DNA of 64,000 nt from NCBI GenBank assembly GCA_030267565.1, contig BRXU01000004.1:2238501-2302500 (forward strand), given 5' to 3'. Shown one piece after another: positions 1 to 10,800 of this stretch (position 1 is its first letter; each line of letters starts with the position of its first letter). Both the position numbers and the translations under genes were made by a program. Below the pieces are notes generated by a model. That model was given only the letters and a program-made list of their open reading frames with translations, was not told where the DNA came from and did no database searches. The stretch is from Pleodorina starrii (taxonomy: Eukaryota > Chlorophyta > Chlorophyceae > Chlamydomonadales > Volvocaceae).

Positions 1-329
1 ATAAACGCAGTAGTGACATTGTGAAAGAGAAATATCGCAATAACAACATGCGTCCATTCCCACGCAAACACCGCCCACATATACGGTTATGGCAAGAGTC
101 AAGTGTGGTCACAGCAGTTTCGTGCAGAGGTCAGCACGACCAAGTCAAGTGCACACGCGGCACGCACTCAGCAGAGCGAGTGTCGGGCAGAACAGAAATG
201 CTCGTGGGGCCCTCCCGTCGAGACCGTCAGGGGGAACCGGGGGGGGGGGCCAGTGTCTGGAGGATCGACAAACACAACACGGTCCGCCCGGTTGGCCAGG
301 AAGGGGTGGGACGCCGGGACCGGTACAAT

Positions 330-600
330 CCCTAGAGCCATCCGGTACAATCCCTAGGGCTGCAAACGACGCGACACGGGCCCAGAAGTCGGCAACAACC
401 GCAGCACCAATGCCGACCAACTGAGCCCGACCAAACGGGGCAGGGGGGGCGCCACCCCGGTACATGTGTTGGCGGCCCCGTTCCAGCGCTGACAGGGCTG
501 CCAAAGCCACAACATCCCACACAGGGACGGACTCCCGGAGGGGGCGACACGAGCCACTGATGAACGCCAATGCCGTCCTCTGAGCGCGTTGCCTAATATG
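330..600 (-). repeat. Decayed dispersed coding repeat, copy 1
   Basis: Within an open frame spanning 145-999 on the minus strand, this part translates to a stretch containing VVADFWARVASFAALG, preceded by VALAALSALERGRQ. A very similar translation (VVADFWARLASFDTLG, preceded by VALAAVSSLGRGRQ) occurs on the plus strand near 31,540-31,800. The two copies share protein-level but only partial DNA similarity, as expected for old copies of a mobile-element ORF. I do not recognise the protein family. The rest of the open frame is low complexity and probably not a gene. Confidence 0.45.
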
Positions 601-884
601 CCCCCATTTCGCGTCGCCGTCCCTTGCTTCCGACTTCTTTCCGTCCGTCCTTTCTGTTCTCCTTCGTTTACCCGCTCTTCGGCGTGCTTCGGCGCCACTG
701 ACAATGCGGCTGTACCGCCCCGCTACCGGACCACATGTGTATTGGTCAGACTGGTCCGCCTCGTTTGGACGTTTCTTTGGCCGTAAACAGTTTTTAGGGG
801 GGCTTTTTGTGGAGGGCTTTTGGGCCCGGGTCCCCCCTGACGTGGGCTCAGGTGGTACTGTTGGATTGCACGGCACATGACGCC

Positions 885-889
885 TTACA
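885..889 (-). terminator. Candidate poly-A signal of NAT10
   Basis: TGTAA on the minus strand, the usual volvocalean poly-A signal, about 960 bases beyond the NAT10 stop. It is the first such motif I found downstream of that stop. Position and motif are the only support. Confidence 0.35.
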
Positions 890-1848
890 GTGGGGGCATT
901 GAGACACGAGGTGGGTGGTACCTGCAGCCGTAAGGGAGTCTGGTGGGGGTCTGAGGGGGGCCGCACATCGTCCGTTAGGCCATCACAGACCCCACGCAAG
1001 CCCTGTTGGGGGGCTAAGCAGCTTCCAGTGACACCTGTTAAAACAAAGACAAAGAGACTGTCTTTCGAGTGGTCCGCCTTTCAATTAAAACTCCCGTACC
1101 TCAGGAAGCGTGCACCTGTCTGGTAAGAGTATGCTAGTACTGTAACACTAGAAATATTACTTCGTAGTACTACGTGGTATACTGTGCGTCCTCGCCAATA
1201 TAGTATTGTTGGGCACGGGCAACGGCAATGCGCATCGAGGTGGAAGATTGAAGAAGCCACAGCAACGGCCAGCGCCATATCCGGAAGCAGTGGCGGCGCC
1301 GCCATCCCATGACTCGATTTCCTCACCCCGCAGCGCCCTGCTGGCGGCGGACGCTCGACGCCGTCACGCTCCAATCCCCGGCGGCCCCAGCCCAGCCCAG
1401 CCCGGCCCGGCCGGCAGTCCCGCTCACACGGACGGACGGACGCATTGTTCTGCACCTCGCTGCCGATCCCCACCACGGTGTGTGTGTGTGGGAGAGGGGG
1501 CCGGGGAGGGGGAGCACGAGGTTCCGGAGCGCGCACCCCCTGGAGCCCACTGTAACGCCAACAAGAACGTGTGGAGTGGGAAGGGCAGGGCAGGCCAGTC
1601 CTGCACCTGCCCCTACATCCCCTCTTTCCACTCCACCTGCCGACCGGGACCCCGCTGCGCGTCAGTTCTGTCCAGTGACCCAGTGGGATGACCCCCCCCC
1701 CGGCACATCCCCCGGGCACATCACCACCTCCCCCGGCTCCCCCGCCCCCAGTCAGCCGCTGACAACCCGCCAAACCCCCGCCCCCCCCCCTGCACCCTTC
1801 AGTCCCCCACACGCCCCCAAACACGGCGTGGCAACCACCCCCCTTCCT

Positions 1849-4800
1849 CTACTGCCGCTGCTTCTTGCCCGGCCGCCCTTCGCCTCCGCCTCCCCCGCCC
1901 AGGCTCGGCGCCGCGCCGTACTTGTTCTTCTTCAGGCCGCCCTTTCCGCCGCCGATCCGCTTCTCCCCGCCCTCCTTCTCCTTGCCACCCTTCCCCTTGC
2001 CGCCCTTCTTGTACAACATCGGCCCTCCCTTGCCCTCGCCTCCCTTGCCCTCGCCTCCCTTGACCGACACCAGCCCCCCCGCCGCCGGCGCCTTGCCGCC
2101 CAGCGCCGCCTGCAGCTCCTCGTCTCCGCCGCGGATGGCGAACTGCGCCAGGTCGTCAGGTCGCAGGTACTTGTCACGCAGCTTGGCGCGCTCCGCCGCC
2201 GCCGCCTCGTCAAGGTCCTCGTCCAGGGAAACCTCGTGGGGGGCCAGCTCCGGAACCGGGCGTACGGCGGGCAGGGTGCGGGCCACGGCGGCCTCCTTGG
2301 CGGCGCGCAAGCAGCCGTACACCTAGGAGGGGGGGGAAGAGGGGTGTTAGGGTGTTAGGGTTTTAGGGTGGCGCGCCCCATCCCCGACCCCGCCTCTCCC
2401 GGAAAGACTTCACCACGTTGCGCATTACGTAATTCATGGGGGGCTCCGGCCCATCCATCCGTGGATAACCGCCCAGCCACCCTGGCCCCAGACCCCCGCC
2501 CCCGCCCCACCTTTCTCATCGCCTTGTTAAACAGCGCCAGCAGCTGGTTGGACGGCAGCCCCAGCCCCTCCTCCAGAGCCCCCAGCTCCCGCAGCTGCAG
2601 CCCCAGCACCAGCAGGATGGCCGCCTGGCCGTACGACAGGCTGACGGGCAGGCGGCCCCGCAGGTAGGCTCGCGCCAGGGGGGGCAGCAGGTCCAGAACC
2701 AGGTGGTAGTCCACCAGGCTGGAGCAGTAGGCCTGAGGAAACAGAGGGGGGGGGAGGGGAGGGGGAGGGGGTTATCCACGTATAGGCCGGAGCCCGTGAA
2801 CGGGGGAGATTGGAGGGGGAAGGGGGGGAGAGGGGCGAAGCGGGGGGAGAGATTGAGGGGGAGAGGGTGCTTAACGAGTGTGGGGTGATCGACGAGAAGC
2901 CGTACAGGGCGGTGCCCGACAGGGTGCGGGAAGGAGGTACAGCAAGCATCCAGCGGGGGGTCAGGGAGCAGAAGCAGTGGGAGTGGGTGGGTGGAGCGCC
3001 GCAGCCTACCCCGCCTCCTTCCCCCCCCCTTAACCCCCTCCCCCCGCCCCGCACGCAATCCCCCGCCCCCCTCCTCCCAGCTTCTCCCCCCCCTTTCCCC
3101 TTGGCCCCTCCCCCTTGGCCCACCTGTAGCCTCTTCAGGTCGTGTAGGTCTAGGGGGGTGCCGTCCCCCCGCATCACCGCCACCCCCTCCTGCGCCACCC
3201 GCTGCCCCTCCGCCTCGCTCCACGTCAGCTGCGGGTCCAAAATGGACAGAGCCAGCGCGGCCGGCATCTCCCTGCACAAGGAGAGGGGGGCGGAACGGTC
3301 GGGGGGGTCAGGGGACAAACTCGTGTGGTGGAGGGAAGGAATGCTTTTGCAGGCTGTGACCGGCTGGTGGACTGACAGTGGGCTGCGGTACTATTTTTCT
3401 TCCCTCCCTCCCTCCCTCCCTCCCTCCCCCTCCCACCTCCACCCCCCCAGCCCCACCTGAACGCGCTCCCCAGCAGGCTCATGAAGCGGCTCTTGAAGTC
3501 CGCCACAAAGGGCCCCAGCCAGCCGGTGCCCTCCACATCGGGGTGCTCCAGGGGGCGCACCATCACACACGTGTGCTCACCGGTGGTGTCGGAGGCGCTC
3601 TGACGCAGGTACAGAGGCTCGTAGCCCGCCTTGCGCCAAAAGCTGTACAGCTGCTGAGTCAGGCCGTACGACACGCCTGTGGCGGTTCGGGTAGGGTAGG
3701 GTACGGTAGTCGGGAAGAGCAGGGTGCGGTCGGTCCTCGGTAGGTGGGGTAGGGTAGGGTAGGGTAGGGTAGAGCAGGGTAGGGTAGGGGTAGCTGGAGT
3801 CATGGACATCAGCCAAGGCCGCCAAACTGACCCAAGACCCAACCCGGCCGCGCCAGATATCCGGCCCTAACCACTCATCCACCCACCCACCCACCCACCC
3901 ACCTCACAAAACCCAAACAAAACGTCACAGAACCCAGCCAGCCACCCACCCACCCAGCCAGACACCCAGCCAGCCAGCCAGGCACCCACCCAGGTAGTGC
4001 AGCCGCTCCGGTTTGCGGTCCGCCAAATTGACCAGCAGCGGCGGGAGACCCTTCCGGGGGGCCAACCGCTCAGTCAGCAGCCGAGAGTCACCGCCGCCGC
4101 CATTGCCCCCACCATCGCCATCGCCGTCACCGTCACCGTCGGAATCTGCGCCGGACTTGCGCCGCTTCTTGCCGTCCTTGGCCGCGTCCCCTTCCTCCTC
4201 CCCGTCCTCCTCCTCGCCGCCGCCGCTGTCGTCGCCGTCCCGCTCGCCGTCGGCGCCCTCCTCTTCCGTACCATCCGTACCGTCTTGCTCGTCCAGGTTG
4301 GCGAGCTCGCCCTGGTAGTACCGCCGCAGCAGCTCCAGGATCCTGCCGACGCGTTCAGAGTACGACAGGCCTCGCGAAACGGTACGGCACACGGTGTGCG
4401 AGCGCCGTGCTACACCTCGAGGAAACGCTTCCCCCGCCCACCCCCACCCCCACCCGCCCTGCAGCTTTCCTGGACACGGGCTTTTGGCCCCGGACGGAAT
4501 TGGCTCCTGTGAGAGCGCACACAAGGCATCCCCTACTTCCCCCTACTTCCTCTTTTCCCCCCTCCCGTAACCCCCCTGATAAGCACTGAGAAGGTTGGCT
4601 CCCGGGCTCTCGGCCTCTCGGCCGATCCCCGTTGCACCGCACATCCGGCGGACCATGCAGGGGTGTGTGTACATATGCGTTGTAAATGTTGTGCAAATGT
4701 GTGTGCGTCCCGACACGCCTCTCCCCGCCCTCACGCCCCACCCTCCCAGCCCCGACACCTCGGAAATCCCCGACCCCTCCCAACCTCCTCGCGCACCACA

Positions 4801-7800
4801 TCAACCCGGAACCCTCCACCCCACCACCACCACCACCACCCCCAGCCGTGCTTCTTTCTTACCCCGCCGCGAAACCCCAATCACCCAATCACCCAACACC
4901 TTTCGCAACCCCCCTTAAACCCCACCCATCCCCCCCACCCCCACCCCACCTCCACACACCTAGTTCCGTATCCCGCCCTGCCCAGCTCCGGGTGTACGGC
5001 AATGCGTACGACCCGCCCGCCGCTGAGCGCCGGGAAGTCGGGGTCCTGGAACTGCTGGCTGACCGTCCAGGGAATGAGGTCTCCCTGGGGCAGCTCGCCC
5101 TTGGACAGCGAGTTGAGGGCGGAGCGCTTCGAAATGGAGCCCTCCAGGGCAACCTGGGAGGTAAGAAGAAGATACCGCAGCGGAGGTGAGGGGGGGGGCC
5201 CGGGGGATTATCCACGTATAGGCCGGAGCCCGTGAACGGTAACGTAACAGAAGAATTCCGTCTGATCTGCAAAAGAACAGCGAGGTAAGCTTGCAAAACA
5301 GCGGAGGACGTTATATACAAACCGAGAGGGTGTAGCAAGTAAGAGGGAGGGAGGGAGGGTTTGAAGAGGGGGGGGCCGGGGGGTAAATAGAGGATATCGC
5401 AGTGGAGATGGAGACGGGGGGGAAAGAGGGGGGAGAGGGGTGGGGTGGGGTAGGAAACAAGGTACCGCAGCGGAGGTGGGGGTGGGGGATGGGGGAGAAG
5501 GGGGGAGGGGGAGAGGGGGTGAGGGTCAGCGTGCGATGCGTTATTGGTACACGGGAGTTGCAGCAACCAGCTCCCTCGCTTAGATAGGTTTGGAGCTCTG
5601 GCGTCCGTGTGTCCAGCCTAGCCCATATTTAGGAAGCGGGGGGTTATCCACGTATAGGCCGGAGCGTGGGGGGAAGGGGGAACACGCGTCATGCGTGCAT
5701 GCAGGCTGCCGTGGCAGCTTGGCAGCTTGGCAGAACCGGAACCGGAACCGGAACCCCAACCCAAGTCCATCATCGGCAACGTAACGGTTACCCTTTGTCT
5801 GGCTGGGAAGTATCGTATCTTGCCGGGTCCCGAGGGGTCGCCTCCGTTTCCACCGCTGCGGTCTCATGCTTACTGCCCCCCCCCAACCCCCCCACACCAC
5901 ACCAACCCCGCCCCTCCCGTCTCCTTCCACCCCCCCTCCCTTTCTCCCCCCCCAAAACACACACACGTCCACACACGCCCAGCCCCACCTGCGCCGCCGC
6001 CAGGATGTGCGGCATGGTGTTAGCCGCCTGGTCCACCGGTGCCAGCAGCACAAAGAGCTGGTGGGCCGGGGCGTCGCTCATCAGCAGCAGGTCGTTGGGC
6101 GTGTTCTTGTAGTGGGAGGCAACAAACAGAGCCACCATCTGCTGCAGGAACTTCTCGCTGGCCCTGAGTGGCGGGGGGAGATCATGTGTGGGGAGATAAG
6201 GAGGGGGGCCGGGGAAATGGTGTTGTTGTGTGTGTGTGTGTATGTGTGTGTGTGTGTGGGGGGGGTTATCCACGTGTAGGTCGGAGCCCGTAACGGTTTG
6301 AGTAACGGAAGAAAGGGGTGCAGGAAAGAAGAAACCTACCGCAGCGACGCGACCGAGACGGCGTCAGCGAGCGGACCTAGACCTCACCGAACCTACCCGC
6401 AATCTTACGGAGATCGGAAAGCAGCGACCCCGCGTCGCTGCCAGACCAACCCAGACGGACGGACGACAGCACGGCGCGCGGCAGCACAACAAACCGCACG
6501 AGCACCAGCGCCCACAACCAACCGCACAACGCAGCAGACAAAATGTATGACTCACCTGCGCTCAGCGGAGAAATCGAGCCCTTACGACCCCTCCCTCCTC
6601 CCTCCTCCCTCCCCCCCTCGGCCCCTCCCTCCCTTCCTCTCCCGCTGCCGCTCTCCCTTCCCTCGCCCCTCCCCCCCGCCCCCCGTTCGCTCTCTCTCCC
6701 CTCTCTCCCCCTCTCCCTCTCACTTGTGGTATGAGAACAGCGTGTCCCTCTCCACGAAGAACAGTTCGCAGTCCGAGGGGTGCGGCAGGCGGGGCGGGGG
6801 CTTGGGCAGGTGCTGGCCGGCATCCAGACACAGCAGCTCGTGCAGCCAGGACTCGATGGGGTCGCCCGGGGCGTACCTGAGGACACACGGGGAGGGGGGG
6901 GAGGGGAGGGGAGGGGGGGATAGAGGGCGGAGGAGGAGGGCAGAGGGGGGCGGGGGGTGAGGAAGGAAGTGAGGGAGGGAGGTATGAAGGAAGTGAGGGA
7001 GGGAGGGAGGAACGGGGCAAATGAGGACGGTCCGGCTGGTCGGCCGACAAGCTGACTGGCTGGCAGACGCGGAGGAGGGGGCATTCGTGGGGCGGACGGG
7101 GCCGGAAGGAACCACGGGGCCAGGCAGCACGTGGGAGGGTGTGGGAATGATATGCTCCTTTATATGACAATGAGACACTGCGCACGTGGGGGGTGTGGCG
7201 AGCTCGAGGCGTTCAGGGACGCGCCACCAACCCCGCCCCGCTCCGCTGCGGTCCCTCCGCTGCTTTCTCTTCTTTACTACCTCCTTCCCCACAAACCCTC
7301 CCCCCACCCCCCCACCCCCTCACCCCCTCACCCCCCCCCCCTCCCCACCTGATTGGCTCCCCAAGGTGGACCTCTCGGAAGCTGCGGCCGCCCCCCACAG
7401 CGCCGCCCGTCGCCGCCGAGCCGCCGCCCTCCTTGCCGCTGCCGCCCTCTCCTCCGCCCGCCCCCGCCCCCGCCCCCGCAGTCGTGGGCCCCCCGATCTT
7501 GGCCCCCTGCTCCCTCAGCTGCTGGATCAGCTTCAGGGACAGGCTGCGGCCTGTGTGTGGTGGCGTGGGGGTGGGGAGGTGGAGGACGGCATAGGAGAGG
7601 TCACACGCACGAGTGTGCATTGCACGCCGTAAGAGGGCACGGCTGAAACGAGGAAGGAGCCAAGAAAGAGAACAGACACGTGGAGGGATTGGAGGGGAGA
7701 GGGCCCGAAGGGAAGATGAGAAGGGGACGTATGCCGGGGCAGGGGATTTTGCGCGGACAGGCCGTCCCTTTTCCACAGGCCACACCACCACCACTACCAC

Positions 7801-10800
7801 CTGCCTGCCCCTCTCCCCCTTCTCCCCCCCCCCGTTTCCCCCCCTTCCCCGCCCTCACCCGTCCCCTCGTAGCCGTTGACCGTCGAGCAGAGGAACACCA
7901 GGTACGGCCCCAGCAGCTGCCGTACCACCGGCAGCGGTATGGCTGCCGCCTCGTCGATCACCAGCAGCTCCGCCTGAGCCAGCTTGGCGTGGTGCTGGGG
8001 CTGGATGTACTGGACAGTCTGCGGGGGGGGTTTGAATTTGCAAGAAGAAAGCGCGGGGGGGGGGGCAAAATGAAGATATCGCAGCGGAGACGGAGACGCC
8101 GTTAGCGAACGGGGGGAGAGGGGAGGGGAGGAATGAAAACGGGTGGAGGTGTGAGGTGGGGTGGAGGGAATGACATGGAGGGTGTGTGTTTGTTTGTGTA
8201 AGGGGGGTGGGGTGGGAGTAGGGTGGGGACTTGGAAGACGAAACCGCAGCAGGTGGTTGGGGTTGGGGTTGGGACGTTTGCGGCAGCGGGGGCAGCGGGG
8301 GCAGGGGTTCCGAGGCAGGGTCGCGGGCCCTTTTTCCCCGGGATTGCGCCCCGCTGCCATCTCGCCCCCGTCCCGCCCCCTATTCCCCACCCGGGCTCCG
8401 GCCGATACGTGGATATGGGATACCCCTTTCCCATCCCTGCCCTGCCCGGAGCGTGCTCTCGCCACACTCACTACCCCCCTTCCCTTCCCCCCTCCCCCCT
8501 CCCCACCTGTCGGTGGTTCCTGAACACGTTGACTCGCACAATGGCCTTTCCGAACTGCGGGTTGGTGGACTCCACCAGGTCGTAGTCGATGTGCTCCTTG
8601 TAGTCCAGCGAGTCAAGGCCCTGGGGGGGAGAGGGGGGGGAGGGGGGCGTTTGAGGGGGGCGTTTGAGGGGGGAGGGGATCAGGGAGTGATATGCTCCTT
8701 CATAAAACAATGAGTCACTGTGGACGTCACTGCGGGGGGGGGGCGTTCGAGGGGGGGGGCTCAGTGCACTGCGAGGTGTGTACTGCCGGGTGCGCAGCCG
8801 CCGCCATCAGGCACCCCAAGTAACCCCCCAAAAGGAAATACCCGTGTAACGAAGCCCACTTGTAACGAAGAGTCAAGGTTGCTATGAAGGAAACGGGGCG
8901 GGGCGGGGCCCTGGATCCGGGCGACGGCGTGTTGAGGGGGTGAGCTGCCCGCACAGCACAGCACAGCACAGCGCAGCGCAGCACAGCGCAGCATTGTGGA
9001 GAGGCCGCCCTGGACAAGGCCGCAACGGCCCCCAACAGGGCAAATGAAGGGGTATCGAAGTATAATGGGGGTGGGGGGTGGGGCCGTTGGATCTCATCGC
9101 GGCAGCGAACGAGCCACCAACCGCTCCGTCGGTTAACCACATATCGGGGCCGTTGACCCCCCCCCGCCATACACACGCACACACACACACATACCTTGAA
9201 CACGAACTCAAACAGTGTCCGCAGGTTCTCGGGGGAGGGGGCCGTCACAAAGATGTTGCTGTAGCCCAGAGCCAGGGCGCCGGCGATGGCCAGACCCAGC
9301 GCGGCGGACTGCGGGCGGGGGATGGGGCGGGAGGGGCGGGAGGGGCGGAGGCGGGGGGAGACGGGGGGGGGGGGCGGGGAGGTAGGGTTGGGTTGGGTTG
9401 GGGAGGAGGGGCGGAGGGTCAACGGACAGGCAGAGCGGCGAATGATAGTGGATAACGGACGGAAGGCGGAAGGTGTAGGTGGGTAGGTGGGTGGGTAAGC
9501 TTCGCACCTCCGTTGTTGGACTCCCTAGGCCTGCCGTTGCCGCAATCCCTCTTTCCCCTTTCCCCCAATTGTCCCGCCCCCCGGCACTCCCTTTGGAGAG
9601 CCGGAGCGCTACCTACCCCCCCCCCTCCTCCTGCCCCCCATCCTGCCCCACTATCCTCCACCCCGCCCCCCCCCCCGGGCTCCGGCCTATACGTGGATAA
9701 CCCCCCATACACACACGCACACCCACCTTGCCCCGGCCCCGCGACGCAGTGAGCGCCACCGTGCTCCGCAGCGTCTTCTCACTGGCGGCATCCAGAAAGG
9801 TAATGACCGCCCGGGCCTGGTCCAGAGTACGGCACCGGCCAACCAGGCTGCCGGCGGGCTGAGGGGGCGGGGGGGAGAGGGACGGGCGGGGGTGACAAGG
9901 TGGGGGGGAGAGGGCAGGGGGGCAGAGAATCGCGGTGCCAAGGAGACAAGCAGGCACCCCTCCACCTCCTCACCCAGTTCGCTTCTTTGGACAGCTCTAC
10001 TCATTGCTCCTTACCCACCTAGCCCCCCCCAGCCACTGCGGTATGTTCTCCCTCAAGTCATTTATTTAGTTAACCCCACCTCACCCCACCCCACCCCACA
10101 CACACGCGCACACACACATACACACCCCTCCTCCCCCCCTCCCTCCCCCTCCCCCCTCCCCTCCCTCCCCCTCCCCCCCCTCCCCCCCTGCCTGTGTGTC
10201 CGCCAGGCTGCCCGTGAGCTCCCCCAGCTCCTGCCGGGCCCCCCGCCCCGGGTCGTCCACGGGGCTGCCATCCGGGTTGGTGGGCAGCGGCTCAATGAAG
10301 CGGATGAGGGAGGAGGTGGGCAACACGTTGAGCTCGTCATCCAGCAGCAGGCAGTGCGGGCAGGAGGCCAGGGACAGGACCAGCCGCTCGTTGAAGCGAC
10401 CAACCACGTCCTGAGGGAGACATGGGGGGGGGAGAGATAGAGAGGGGTTATAAGGGGGATTTGGAGTGCAAAGGAGGGCGGAAGGGAGGAGGAGGGGGGA
10501 GGGGTAAGAGGAGATTTGGACAGCCGCAGGTTGGCGTGATTGGGCGGGCTTCCGGACGCCGGTTTCCGGAGACCGGGGCCCCGCCCCTCCACCTCCTGTG
10601 CGAGGTAAGGCAGGTAACGCCCTCCCTCCCTCCCCTCCCTCCCTCCCTCCCTCCCTCCCTCCCTCCCTCCCTCCCTCCCCTCCCACCCTCCCTCCCTCCC
10701 TCCCCTCCCTCCCGCCCTCCTTCCCTCCCTCCCTCCCCCCCTCCCTCCCTCCCCTTCAGCCCCCCCTGCTGCCTCACCTGGTGCGACTCCGTTCTGAACC

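Noticed and set aside
145..999. 284-codon minus-strand frame as a real gene
   Set aside because: Only the middle resembles anything (the coding repeat); the rest is low complexity and the frame overlaps the likely NAT10 3' UTR.
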